Assembly (NCBI GenBank): GCA_023101725.1 | Contig: JALJCO010007863.1 | Location: forward strand, 35,426 to 99,425 | Reading direction: 5' to 3' | DNA from: Atherinomorus stipes | Lineage: Eukaryota > Chordata > Actinopteri > Atheriniformes > Atherinidae | Length of the DNA: 64,000 nucleotides | Shown: positions 19,241 through 30,702 of the stretch, piece after piece | Numbering within the stretch: position 1 is the stretch's first letter | Layout: each line of letters begins with the position of its first letter | The notes under the pieces: model-generated | Database searches by the model: none | What the model saw: the letters and a program-made list of their open reading frames with translations, nothing else | What the model was told of the DNA's origin: nothing | Made by a program: the position numbers and the translations under genes

Positions 19241-20771
19241 GTTTATTAATTTGTACATCTGTTTGTTTGTATTTCAGTTCCACAGTACTACTTATTAACC
19301 GTCCATATGTATCTGCTGCCTCCTGGGTGTTTATTGAGGAACCTGTTATCTATCTGCCAAAGCAGAAGTCACTTCAAGCTCCAGTAAGGGCATAATATCG
19401 GTGTATTATTAAAATGAAATGTGTTCTTGGCTGTTTATAGGTTGGCTGTGTACTGTCATGTAGTCACGTGACTCCACCCCATCCATATAACCAGTTACCG
19501 TCCATTTATTATTGCCGAGGTGAACTGCTCGATATATAGTGATTGATTTTAGGCCATATCGCCCAGCCCAAGTGCGATGTCATGTGCAAAAGGTCAGTAT
19601 TGCCTGATAATGACATCGGGCCAATAAAATCGTGGAACTTTACTTTTTGCTTTAAAAGGTGACAAAAACATTAAAACATGAGGACATAAAGAGTTGGGTC
19701 TTTATTCATTTAGTCTAAAATGAAGATTTGATAAGATGTAAAACTGCAAAGAGATGGTGGCAGTTTTCTTAGCATCAACATCCTCACTGGAAGGAAGCCA
19801 GATATCTCATTTGGATTTTTTTAAAGCTTAAATTTATTTATAAAAGACAAAGATGCATGCAGCTGAGCCTTGGACATTGGCGAATGCAGCGGATGGGCTG
19901 TAACTCGAGCTGCAGCAACAGAAACTGCAGCTTCCATCCTTACAGAGACCTGGCTCCATCACAGCTTGATGGGCGGACTGTGTTCTGGGCTGATAGAGCA
20001 CAAGACTCCAGATTACCAGATGTAAAAATACACAACACGTAGCAAATATCATCAATCATCCCCAGCTGCACCTGAGTACAAAGCAACCTGAGAATTTCAC
20101 ATCAGCAATGTCTAACTGACTGTGTTCAAATGCATGAACATTTATACGCAGGAAAAAAATTACATGTAGCAGAGGAAGAAAAAAAGCTTAATTTGAAAAA
20201 AAAAAAAGAGAGCATGTGCTATAAATCTCTCTAAAAACATAAATAAATGATGCAGAGAGTGCAACTGCAGTTCATTTTGTCACGGTGACACAGACAGAGC
20301 TCTTATTTAACAGACTTCAGAGCAACCAGCACTACAACCACAATCTGATGACTGAGAGCGAGACAGCAGGGAGCAGAGAGGGAGCAAGCAAATGTGTTTG
20401 AGGGTGTATATTAAGACATTCTGACAGCTGGAAGCGAGGAGGTGCATATGAATTGTGTGCACAAATGGCTACCGTTATAATCTGTTGCAAAGCTGAAAGC
20501 AGTAATGAGTTTGGTGAAATATTCAGTGTCTGATCTGATGTTTGAGAAAAGAAGAAATTAAGAGCAACAACAGTTTAAAACCCTTTGTGATCCTGTGAGA
20601 TCACTTAAATGATTAAAAATATGTTTGTTTGGTTCTTTTTGAAATGGACATTAGCAAGGATGATGGCATCAGCCAGCAAGTGATGAACTATAGGAGAGTA
20701 GATCCTGGAAACTTATCAAAAGAACAGAACTGATTTAAACATGATTTTGACATTTTCTCCATGTTCTATAG
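19241..20771. other. intronic stretch with repeat fragments
   Basis: At 19530-19575 the minus strand reads GGGCTGGGCGATATGGCC, a common fish transposon terminus. At 19895-20010 is a segment also present at 55175-55285 (shared CCATCACAG-TTGATGGG core), a dispersed repeat of unknown identity. Nothing coding was seen. Confidence 0.4.
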
Positions 20772-21061
20772 ACCAAAACGTTCTTCATGATGATCTATGT
20801 AACAAAAACAGTCACACCTGCATTAATGAGTTATTAGGAAACATCGCTGCATATCAGCACATCTGACCAGACTGTGGCGCTGTTCGTATAAACGGATGTG
20901 ACGTTGTGGGAGGATGCTCTACACCGCTGTCAGTATGGATTTTAATGGGTTTATTGTAGTTTTTAAGTTACTTTTCCAGTTTTGGAAACCAGACAGTATT
21001 GGCTCAGCCTTCTGTTGTATTGCCAGTTAATGTTTAACTGCTCATAAAGACGGCGTTAGTT

Positions 21062-21302
21062 ACCTCCGCCAAGGAGGTAATGGCTTTGGTACCGTTGGTT
21101 TGTCTGTCTGTCAGCAATTTTATGGAAAAAGTTCTGGACAGATCGACCTGAAATTTTCCCCAGCCGTGTGCCTCAGCTCAAGGACGAAACCACTAAATTT
21201 TGGTGGTGATCCGGATCACCTTCTGGATCCAGGAATTTTTTTAAGGATTCTTTATCATTGCAAGAGCTGCTTGGGGAGGTCTGTGCTCTCCGAGTGCTTG
21301 TC
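21062..21302 (+). mobile_element. short CCTCCGCCAAGGAGG-type mobile repeat
   Basis: The 241-bp insert begins ACCTCCGCCAAGGAGGTAAT and ends GGGAGGTCTGTGCTCTCCGA plus a short tail. A TAGTT flank is duplicated (21057-21061, 21303-21307). Copy B has the uninterrupted site (GCGTTAGTTTATTTA near 33280). I recall this sequence as a widespread metazoan repeat, but I cannot name its class from the sequence. Confidence 0.65.
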
Positions 21303-21451
21303 TAGTTTATTTATGTTTCCTATATTTCTTACATACATTAGAGGAGGATAAAATAGGTGCTCTTACCGGTCTAGCAGTAGGAGCCTCCTGCAGTCTGTCA
21401 GTAAAATTCCTGTCTAAAGACAGGGTTTACTGGACATGATGAGACTTTTAA

Positions 21452-22577
21452 AGGAGCTGTATCATGTTTTGCAAACGTTCCAAAAGTCATCTACATTTAA
21501 GGCATTTATAAGCTAAATATGTTCCCCTCGCCACTACAGAAACTAATTTGGTGTTAAATATTCATTTCTTATGGGTCTAATTTCCAACACGGAAGTAAAA
21601 CAACTGACTGTACTGAACTACCGAAGTTCTCAACCAATCTCAACATGTTTTATGCCCATTTCATGATGTCGCCCCAGAACAGACACAGATTCTGAAGGGT
21701 CACAGATTTGGTTTTAACACCGGCTTCATCACTCACGTGGATATAGCAGTTTGAAAACATTGATGGATTTTTGGACTCCGATCGACGGAATAGAATGGAT
21801 TACTCTGTTATGGAACTGTATGCACTCGACCCAGAGTCTGATATGGAGTTTGAAGTACATGTGGTACCACTGAGACCACTGACAAGTAAGTAAATTAGCA
21901 AACAAGTCATAGGCTAACAGCTAGCATCGAGCTGGGAGAGGTTTTGGGTGTTGTCTGTACGTGAGGCGTTTTTATGGTGGGAACTGATTCCGGCTTCAGA
22001 ATGAATCCCAAAGGAAAAACATTCTACTGCCCGAGATTCATGAAGTTGTCACGAGTGGAGTTTACACACAAAGTTGAGTTTTTTTTTCTGAAGTTAAAAT
22101 CTGTTTACCACTGCAGTCTAACCACAAGTGGATTCATTGTCCAGTACAACAAATAAACTCTCACACTAAATAGCCAAATTTTTCCCAACTTGTCGTTGTC
22201 AAGAGCTTAAAAAATAAATAAATAAAATCTTCTGAACTCTGGAGCAAACTTCTGTTAGCTGATAGTTGTTTTGGCTCTGAGGAAATCTTTCGCAGGCTGT
22301 TTGTTTCTTCCTCAGAGAGACGAGTTAGGTTAGGATTCTCCTAGAGTTTTCTTGAACAAAGTGGGCGTCTTGCTACGATGCTGCGCATGCATGTTTGTCG
22401 CTTCATGATTGGTGCCACCTCATTACGTACACCGGCAGTCATTCAGTCGTGTTAAGGGAGCAAGCCTGGCCTGAATATTCATATATATTACTCAAATATG
22501 CACAAATGAAGAAAAAATTGACTTAAATGAAGTTTTTATGAGGAAATAACAGCAACATTTTTCATGATACGGCACCT
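21452..22577. mobile_element. TTAA-flanked DNA element in repeat copy A
   Basis: Inverted ends AGGAGCTGTATCATG and (reverse-complemented right) AGGTGCCGTATCATG, 13 of 15 identical. TTAA lies on both sides (21448-21451, 22578-22581). Copy B reads GAGACTTCTAACACA at the equivalent place (about 33442), giving an independent empty site. At 1,126 bp it encodes no transposase I could recognise. Confidence 0.75.
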
Positions 22578-23385
22578 TTAACACATGGAGCTGCAGTCAT
22601 GTCTGCTGGAATATTCATTCATCAGTGTTTGCTTCACAAAGCTGTGAACAGAGACAGCGCCTCCTCTTGTCTTCACGGGACTTCTCGGACATCACAGGAC
22701 TTTTCTGGCTGCTTTCAAAGATGCATCCTTCCCTCCATCCTCATCTTTATAAACGGTAACGATTTAAGACTCGACTGGAACCATTTAAGTTGTTATTTTC
22801 TCGTTTTTAAAGGCTAATTATTTGCCACGAGTTAGCCGCATGCTTGCGGTTAGCTGAGAGCTAATAGTTAGCCGTGGCTGCCTCTCCACTTTCACTTCTG
22901 ACTGTCTCGTGATGGTGCCGGTCTAAGCAGCTCTGTAACAGTTTTGGGTCCGCTTGGTGCTGGTCTGGGTCGCTCCTTACAGTTCCCAGTCTGCTTGGTG
23001 TGGGTTTTGCATGTTGGAGTTGAACTGAGTGGACCAGGTTTTGTGAGAAGGTCTTGGAGCTGACTTACAGTTCTGTGTTCGGTTCTAACCTGTAAGGTCT
23101 GACGTCCCCATCTTCGTCAGCATCATCACTGTCCTGAACTGGCTGATGATCCACCACACAAACCAGTTCCAGTCTAGCTGTTCTGGAGCATCTTTCATGT
23201 TTTCCACTGCTTTGATTATACATCTAAAACAATCAGCCGACCGCGGCTGTTTCTACCCGTGACGTCGCGTCATAGAGAGTCTAACTGCTCTTTTTAACAT
23301 CCGATATTTACATAAATATTAGTCTGATTGTCTTCTAACTGCACAGAACTACTTAGTTTGCTTTGTTGTATTGCAAAATTACTTG

Positions 23386-24861
23386 AAGACTGTATTCAGG
23401 GAATGAGCATCAGTTTAAATAATTCTTTTGATTTTGATTCTTTCAAGCAAATTTAAATAATTTACATTTCTATTTTTCAGTACAAAGAGAGAAGAAAGTA
23501 TTTGATTTTTACTTGGAAGAAGCAGACAGGTGATTCAGTAAGGCTCTCTGCTGGTAACCACCTTACAGGTAATCCACACTTTCCTGTAAAAAGGCCTGTG
23601 TGACGTTATTTTCATCATCTGTTCCAGTCAACAACGGTACATCAGGCAGCTGACAGCACACCACCCAAAAATCTGGAAACATGCAGCCTGAGCACGCCAA
23701 CTGTGCATGCTCCAAGATCAATGTCCCTGAACAGAAAACCCCCACACACCAGACAAACAGCAGAGACGGAACACAGATGCTTGTTCAGCAGAGACCTTTG
23801 CAGGCGAATCTTGATCATCCACACCTTCACAACATACTGAAGACCAAGCACACACCCATGCATGGAAAGCTTCGGCATAGCTGACCTGTAGTTTGAATAC
23901 TACTGTTTGCATGTCTGCAGAGTCCTGATTGGTGTGCACACATGGAAACAGGGAAGCTGGCTTACGAGGGAAAGGGTTGCCGGAAATCAACTGCAGTCTG
24001 AGGATGGGAGGACTCTCTTCCAAAAACACTGCAACATGAGATGCTGAAGGGTTTGAGAAGTATAAAAATTAAACTAAAATATCATCTTTTCAACCATTTT
24101 CTCTCTCCAGGGATTGAGCAAGACTCTCCAGCTGGAGATAAATATATCTGTGAGTAATCATGAGAAAACAAATCAGTAAAAACAGGAAATGAGATCGGAT
24201 ACTTGAATAAAGCGTGATAACTCATAAAGCCCAGAATAGTTCATGTGTTTGTGCTGGTGAGATGAGGAGGTGTGGGTGCTTAACTAGCTCTCTTGAATTT
24301 CTTCTTTGTCGGATGGAGCCCAGACAGCAATTAATCATCATTAATTATTGACAGACAGTTGCCTTAGCAGAGCACCGGCACTCACACTGACTGATACTTT
24401 ACTGGGCAGTGTGCCGCAGCAAGAGTAAAACCACTCTGACCGCTGCATTTTTCAAAAAAGGGGGCTGACAGGAAGCTATATTAAATTAATGATCAAACAA
24501 GACAGCGTCAAAATAGCTATTTAAAACCTCGGAAGCTGCAGTGAACTTGTAAGCTGTCGGGAGGGCTAATCTCAAAGAGTAATGTGTCTAAAATAATAAA
24601 CAAGAGCAACTAAACAGAGGAGTATGTAAGCAGTATAATATTCATTAAGTCTTGTGATGCATTTTAATTTTCAAAAACAAACTGGTAAAAAAAAATGGGG
24701 GAAAATGTAAATTATTTACAACGAAAGCTCTAAAATGTTTTTTAGTTAATGTCTCTAGTTTATACCAACCAGGAGCAACAAAAAGAGATTAAACTGGAGA
24801 TTTCCTTTTTTTATTGCAAATCGTGTATGTGACAGTGTGGTACACAAAACTGGAGATTTCT
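23386..24861. other. TE-poor intronic stretch, possible regulatory sequence
   Basis: No transposon ends or exons were recognised. Around 24325-24360 there is a cluster of ATTA/TAAT homeodomain-type cores (AATTAATCATCATTAATTAT). The surrounding 24290-24580 is compositionally balanced and free of repeats, the look of a conserved non-coding element. This is a suggestion only. Confidence 0.3.
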
Positions 24862-25880
24862 GATATTATCAGCCTACCTCATATTATCAGCCTAATAATA
24901 TCAGCTGATAATGGCATCAAAATGTGATATCAGAAAATATCAATATTGGGTTTTTTTTCAGACCAGTATCTTTACAAAATCTTGTGAGATCTCATTCTAT
25001 CAGCAGTGGTTCAGCATGTAGAAAAGTCCCTGTTATTCTGGAAGAAATTCACGTCCCAGCATTCATTTGAGAGCCCTATGAAATATGTTTTGTTTTTTCT
25101 AAAATTCCATTAAAATTTTTCCCCTTTTTGGTGTTTTTCCATTTTTAATTTTTGAGAATACCATTTTTATTATTTTACACAAATTTAATACCAGTACAGT
25201 GTATAAAACAATTAAATACAGCCAATATGTTCAGTTATAATTGCAAACTTGAATGCTTTCACACTTTTAAATATATTTAAGGCAAAGACATGGCAGTAGT
25301 TTTTCTTGTGTCCAACCGAACGGTCCATTAGACACTATTAATTCTTTTTTCTATTCTTTCTTTTTCTTTAAGTGCACTCTGCAGCTTTTGTGACCCCCTT
25401 GGAGCATTTTCCCAAGATAACCTTTCATTTTTAGTCAGAAAAAAACAAACATTTAAGCAAATTGTTGCTCATTTCCTTGATATTCCACGTTTATAATTAA
25501 TTCTGTTTTGAATTCCAGTGATGTTTGTTAAATTACATTTCAAAGTGCCTATCTTATGTGCATAGAAAATGTCAGGTGGCACAACCAATTATCTACAATA
25601 TGTACAGGTACTACCCAAAAAATTTTAATATCCTGAAAAAGTTAATGTATTTCCATAATTCATCTTAAAAGGTGCAATTTACATATTGTTTAGACAAATA
25701 ATATGTGAATCAATATATTTTAAGCTTTTATTTGTTTGGATGTTGCTGATTAGAAGTTGCAGCTTAAGAAAACCTCAAATTCAAAAACTCAAAAAATTAG
25801 AATACTGCATAAAATCAGTCAAAGAAGGGTTTTAAATACAAAAATATTAGGCCTCCCAAAGTAAAATCTTGCATATGCAC

Positions 25881-26899
25881 TTAGCACTTGGTGGGGGCCC
25901 CTTTAATGACTGCCTTAACCCGGCGTGGCATGGATGCTACCAGCTTGTGGCATATCTCAGGTGTTATGGAAGACCAGCATGCTTCAATCACAGCCCTGAG
26001 CTCTTCTTTATTGTTTGGTCTCTTCCTGTTTAGCTTCCTCTTGACAATACCCTGCAGATTTTCAATGGGGTTCAGGTCAGGTGAGTTTGCAGGCCAATCA
26101 AGCATGGTAATCCCATGGTTGTTGGACCAGGATTTTGTAGTTTTGGAATTGTGGGCAGGTGCCAAGTCCTGCTGGAAGATGAAGTCTGCATCCCCATACA
26201 GCTGGTCCACTAAAGCAAGCATGAAGGTCTCCAAAATGTCCTGGTAGACGGCTGCATTTATGCTGGACTTAATGAAGCACAGAGGAACAACACCAGCAGC
26301 TGACATGGATCCCCAGGTCATCACAGACTGGGGAAATTTAACACTGGACTTCATGCATCTCTAGCGCCTCTCCGGTCTTCCTCCGGACTCTGGGGCCTTT
26401 ATTTCCACATGAGATGCAAAACTTGCTCTCATCAGAAAAGAGGACTTTTGACCACTGGGCAGAAGACCAGTCCTTCTTTTCTCTAACCCAGCTAAGGCGC
26501 TACTGGCATTGCTTGCTGTTGAGGAGTGGCTTGACAACAGGAATTCAACATTTGAAGCCCATGTCCAGCATCCACCTGCGTGTTGTTTCTCTTGAAGTGG
26601 TAACTCCAGCCTCAGTCCATTCCTTATGAAGTTCCCACACACTTTTGAAAGGCCCTTTCCTCACCATCTTCTCCAGGCTGCGGTCAGCCTTCTGGCTGTT
26701 TTCTTCCACACTTTTGAAAGGCCCTTTCCTCTCCATCTTCTCCAGGCTGCTATCAGCCCTCTGGATTACATCGTTGCTTTGAGACAGCACTCTGAGAACA
26801 TCCAGCTTCTTTTTCTATCACTTTTTGTGTCTTTCCCACCTTGTGCAGGGAGTCAATGATGGTTTTCTGCACAACTGTCAGATCAGAAGTCTTCCCCAT
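25881..26899 (-). pseudogene. Tc1 transposase pseudogene
   Basis: A Tc1/mariner transposase would cut and paste the element. The minus-strand ATG at 26899-26897 starts MGKTSDLTVVQKTIIDSLHK, followed by a helix-turn-helix-like segment (EAGCSQSAVSK). Motifs downstream include VLFSDESKF (first catalytic Asp), FQQDLAPAH (second) and SPDLNPIENL (third acidic residue, Glu), ending KGAPTKC with a stop at 25881. Several frameshifts and stops break it (for example near 26545 and 26350). Within the N-terminal half, 23 codons are tandemly duplicated in frame (26642-26765). Confidence 0.85.
26642..26765 (-). repeat. 69-bp in-frame tandem duplication in Tc1 transposase
   Basis: The string CTTTTGAAAGGCCCTTTCCT begins at 26642 and again at 26711, a 69-bp period (23 codons). 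On the minus strand it yields two copies of a SLEKM-RKGPFKSV motif. A 69-bp length keeps the frame. Confidence 0.8.
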
Positions 26900-27090
26900 G
26901 ATTGTGAATTCTTCTTAACCAATACAGAGACTTTTTAAAGGCTCAGGGCACTTTTGCAGATGTTTTAGATTCTCATCTGATTAGAATGTGACACCCTGAG
27001 CCTAAAATACTGGAGCTTTTCACAGTATTCTAATTTTTTGAGTTTTTGATTTAGAGGTTTTCTTAAGCTGCAACTTCTAATCAGCAACAT

Positions 27091-28519
27091 TCAAACCTCC
27101 ATGGCCCTGTGTGAAAAAGTGATTGCCCCCTCTGTTAAAACATAAATTAACTGTGGTTTATCACATCTTTGGAAAGCTTAGTTCATTTTCTCAAGCCAAA
27201 CCAAGGCTGGATTACTGCCACACCTGTTCTCAATCAAGATATCACTTAAATAGGACTTGCCTGATGAAGTTAAGTAGACCAAAAGATACTCAAAAGCTGG
27301 ACATGAGAAACAAAGTCATTGAGATCTATCAGTCTGGAAAAGGTTCCAAAGCCATTTCTAAAGCTTTGGGACACCGCGGTGTCACAGTGGTGTCACAATG
27401 GCTATTATCCACAAATGGTGAAAACATGGAACAGTGGTGAACCTTCCCAGGAGTGACTGGCCGACCAAAATTACCCCAAGAGCACAGCGACGACTCATCC
27501 AAGAGGTCACAGAAGACCCCAGAACAACATCCAAAGAACTGCAGGCCTCACTTGCCTCAATTAAGGTCAGTGTTCATGACTCCACCATAAGAAAGAAACT
27601 GGGGGCAAAAATGGCCTGCATGGCAGAGTTCCAAGCCCAAAACCACTAATGAGCAAAAAGAACATAAAGGCTCATCTCAGTTTAGCCAGAAAGCATCTTG
27701 ATGATCCCCAAGACCTTTGGGAAAATACTCTGTGTACTGATGAGACAAAAGTTGAACTTTTTGGAAGGTGTAGGTCCCATAACATCTGGCGTAAAGGTAA
27801 CAGCATTTCAGAAAAGGAACATCATACCAAAAGTAAAATATGGTGGTTTTAGTGTGATGGTCTGGGGCTTTTTTGCTGCCTCAGGACCTGGAAGACTTGC
27901 TGTGGTAAATGGAACCATGAATTCCGCTGTCTACCAAAAAATCCTAAAGGAGAATGTCCGGCCATCTGTTGGTGACCTCAAGCTGAAGCGCACTTGGGTT
28001 CTGCAGCAGGACAATGATGCAGAACACACCAGCAAGTCCACCTCTGAATGGCTTAAGAAAAACAAAATGAAGACTTTGGAGTGACCTAGTCAAAGTCCTG
28101 ACCTGAATCCCATTGAGATGCTGTGGCATGAGCTTAAAAAGGTGGTTCATGCTGGAAAACCCTCCAATGTGGCTGAATTACAACAATTCTGCAAAGATGA
28201 GTGGAACAAAATTCCTCCACAGCACTGTAGAAGACTCATTGCCAGTTATCACAAACGCTTGATTGCAGTTGTTGCTGCTAAGGGTGGCCCAACCAGTTAT
28301 TAGGTTTAGGGGGCAATCACTTTTTCACACAGGGCCATGTAGGTTTGGATTTTTCCTCCCTTAAAAATAAAACTCTTCATTTAAAAACTGCTTTTTCTGT
28401 TTACTTGTGTCTTTGTCTCACATTTAAATTTGTTTGATGATCTGAGACATTTAAGTGTGACAAACATGCAAATAAGTAAGAAATCAGGAAGGGGCAAAAA
28501 CTTTTTCACACAGCTGCTG
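27091..28519 (+). mobile_element. Tc1-like transposon 2 (left terminal repeat truncated)
   Basis: The right terminal region (28300-28519) is a long inverted/direct repeat type: GCAATCACTTTTTCACACAG occurs at the inner position and CTTTTTCACACAGCTGCTG at the end, followed by TA. On the left only the inner repeat (CCTCCATGGCCCTGTGTGAA) remains before the junction with transposon 1. A relative is at 46945-48317. Confidence 0.8.
27264..28303 (+). pseudogene. Tc1 transposase pseudogene
   Basis: The plus strand reads KDTQKLDMRNKVIEIYQSGK (N-terminal HTH), then [32 protein letters not shown] (first Asp), VLQQDNDAEHTS (second Asp) and SPDLNPIEMLWHELKK (Glu), ending AAKGGPTSY with a TAG. Breaks: a frame change with altered sequence near 27380-27430, further shifts near 27640 and 27800, and a TGA at 28082 between the second and third catalytic motifs. 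All three catalytic residues are still encoded, though not in one frame. Confidence 0.85.
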
Positions 28520-29504
28520 TATTTTCTTATGATTTGTCCTATGTCAAATCTTTGGCAAGTTTTTACTTGGACTCTTACACTAGCTTTAGTATTCGCTAGC
28601 ATGTTAATACATTTATGTTTAAACTAAATTTAAGAGCTTTATGACAAAATAACATACTCATAGTTTTACACTGGTTGCACCACCTGACATTTTAGGGGTT
28701 TGTGATATCAAAACATAGAAAAAAAAATATATATTATTGGAATGTGCTGAAATGTATGAAACTAGAAAATTTTTATTGAGTAAATTAATGCATGTAATGG
28801 ATTGATCAGATTATTTAAAATAGGCAATGATACACGTCATGTCAAGACCCTAATGCATTTTAAAGGAAAAAATCCTTTAAAATAACTGCTGAATTTGGAG
28901 GAAATTGTTCATCATTACACTCAGGAGGCCACATCTTCTCTACTTCAGCTAACGACAACATTATAGGGATGAGATGGAGTCCTTTCCTGTCTGCATAGAT
29001 CGGTATTGGTTAATATCGGAAATCAAGAGTTGGGCAATATTGAACATCCCTAATGTAGGAAGATAGGTTCAAATCTCCAGAAATTTCTAGTTATTTTATT
29101 TTTTTAAGGAACCTGCAGGTCTGAATGGGTTAAGTCTTCCCTTAATGACACACTGGAGCTGGTTTGACACCAGCTAAGGGACCAGTCTCTGTTGTCCAGG
29201 TTAGTATGAACAGTAAAGCTGTAACTACAGAGCAAACAGACCCTTTCAGCCCATGATCATTGAAACCATGAACTCTTGGGATGGTTTTGGTGACAGCTCT
29301 GTATGCAGATGCAAGTCGTTGCCCTGCGTTTTCCACCTCTATGTGATGAAAGTCCAGGTATGTTCATCATCCATAGTTTGACTAAAACATGTGTCTAAAC
29401 AATTTGTTTTCAGGATGTGCTAATATTTCATGTTTTGTTGGTGTGTGAGGTACAGTAGATGTGTGTTATTAACACATGCATGAGCCCCTTGGCCGTGATC
29501 TTAC

Positions 29505-29672
29505 CTTTGTGTGTGCAATGAGCAAACAGTTTGAGTGCTCATGCTCGCAGGCAATCTCATACTGAGGCAACATGTCAGCCAGCTGCTGGACGAAGGCGAC
29601 CACCTCCTGGTGCCAGGGAACGTTTGCCATGGTGAGACTGCTGGCTGAGCTTTCCCCACAGTACGTCACCCC
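29505..29672 (-). CDS. tyw1: tyw1 coding exon (C-terminal radical-SAM region)
   Basis: TYW1 condenses a two-carbon unit from pyruvate with N1-methylguanosine-37 of tRNA-Phe, giving 4-demethylwyosine in the wybutosine pathway; it is an iron-sulfur radical-SAM enzyme. This exon encodes 56 codons, starting GVTYCGESSASSLTM and ending SNCLLIAHTK, and includes the hallmark IACEHEHSNC stretch. The upstream intron ends TATGTCCAG and the downstream donor is GTAAGATC (minus strand), so both junctions are phase 0. It follows directly, in protein order, the exon at 57719-57829 (IEVK joined to GVTYCG, as in vertebrate TYW1). There are no stops or frameshifts. The final exon(s), expected to begin with an FKI-GEWWTW motif, are outside the window. 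Confidence 0.95.
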
Positions 29673-30179
29673 CTGGACATACAGAAGCACATGGTCATAA
29701 AGGAGAAGACAGAGCTTCTTAATATACTGACCCACAGAAACAGCAGTCATCTACACCTGGGTGCTGTGTCATGACTTGAACCGCTGATTTCTAACTAATA
29801 AAATAACATCTGTTTTGTGACAGACGCTTTTGATTCTCACCGCTATGCTCTGAGACAGAATATCATATTAAATATACAAGCAGTTTGTTGTTTGTTTGCA
29901 AATTCAACTTTTCAAAAAGATAAGAGTCAATTTAACATGTTTCAGAACCACATTCGCAAACATAAATCAAAGCAGAAAAACTGCAGCTTAATCATTCATC
30001 CCCAGTTACTTTGGGTGTTTGCCAACTTACACTCCGGACTGTTAGTATTAGGACCGTTGCACAAAAAATAATGGTTACCCCATTAAAGTGCCAACTTTAA
30101 CTGGAGTAAGTTTATGCTTGTGAATTTCAAAGATTCTAAGATTAATTCATTATATTACCAAGTGCATCACAGTCATATA

Positions 30180-30702
30180 CAGGCGTCCTCAAAATTATTC
30201 ATACCCTGCAATTAAATAAGGAAAAAAAAATCAGTTGTCAGTGAAACAAGTTGAAATGGACAAAAGTAATTATAAATAAAAATTCTATGAAAATCACTGA
30301 ATTTGAATTATGGTTTAAAAGAAATATTAAAAACAAACACACAAAACATAAAACAAGTAAACAAGCATGATGGGGCTCCGAAGCCAAAATTTTATTGAGC
30401 AACACTTTGAGGCAATCACTGCAATCATGTCTTTTCTGTAATGTTCAAAAAGACGTCTGCACCTGTTGACAGGTATGTTGGTCCACTGTTCATGGGAAAG
30501 GTGCTCTAAAGTGTCTGGGACAGTTTTGTAAGTTTTTATTATTATTATTATGATCAACCACAATTCAAAACAATATTTTTTTTTCCACTGTATTATAATT
30601 TTGTGAATTTTTATGTATTATTAGTTTCTTGCTATTTGAAATACTATTGTGAATTTAGGCTTTTCTTTAATTGGAGGATATGAATAATTTTGAGGACGAC
30701 TG
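30180..30702 (-). mobile_element. internally deleted Tc1-like element 3
   Basis: The left end CAGGCGTCCTCAAAATTATTC follows TA, and the right end GAGGACGACTG is its inverted partner. Between them the minus strand keeps only a transposase C-terminal piece (LSHEQWTNIPVNRC, RLFEHYRKDMIAVIASKCC, about 30382-30520). Most of the transposase is deleted. The family is shared with fragments at 16750, 36968 and 62771. Confidence 0.75.

Larger units (their letters stand above)
20772..23385 (+). repeat. unnamed dispersed repeat, copy A
   Basis: Copy A aligns with copy B (31549-34375) in the same orientation, from ACCAAAACGTTCTTCATGAT to a shared CTGCACAGAACTACTTA segment and GCAAA(A/G)TTACTTG end. The core is about 1.24 kb once two insertions (21062-21302 and 21452-22577) are removed. 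No terminal repeats or protein were recognised. It could be an unclassified transposon or an old segmental duplication. Confidence 0.7.
25605..27093 (-). mobile_element. Tc1-like transposon 1 (right terminal repeat truncated)
   Basis: The left terminus starts CAGGTACTACCC after TA. Inner inverted repeats at about 25731-25806 and 27019-27094 match almost perfectly (ATTAGAATACTG ... TTGCTGATTAGAAGTTGCAG), flanking a minus-strand transposase relic. The outer 125 bp or so of the right terminal repeat is missing where the next Tc1 begins. A solo end of the same family is at 63026-63200. Confidence 0.8.
24862..29054. repeat. GATATCGG-type repeat disrupted by two Tc1 elements
   Basis: The left part (from about 24862) has ATTATCAGCCTA and GATATCAG motifs. 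It continues into a block (24960-25070, with CTTGTGAGATCTC and GTCCCTGTTATTCTGGAAG) that also occurs in the repeat at 38888-41312 (about 39100-39220). The right end (28990-29054) has GATCGGTATTGGTTAATATC and finishes GAACATCCCTAATG. The Tc1 pair at 25605-28519 lies in between. It is probably a non-autonomous DNA transposon; boundaries are approximate. The 28520-28860 segment holds nothing else recognisable. Confidence 0.5.
1..29504 (-). other. tyw1: tyw1 intron following the 29.5 kb exon (partial)
   Basis: This stretch lies 3' of the coding exon at 29505-29672 on the minus strand, immediately after its GTAAGA splice donor. The next expected coding segment in TYW1 proteins begins with a motif like FKI-GEWWTW. 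I looked for its reverse complement by eye and did not find it, so the intron probably runs beyond base 1. The content is almost entirely transposable elements, listed separately. An exon could still be missed by eye. Confidence 0.7.

Noticed and set aside
19004..19283. Pro/Phe-rich and Gly/Lys-rich open frames
   Set aside because: They are products of homopolymer G and A runs in a probable artefact block.
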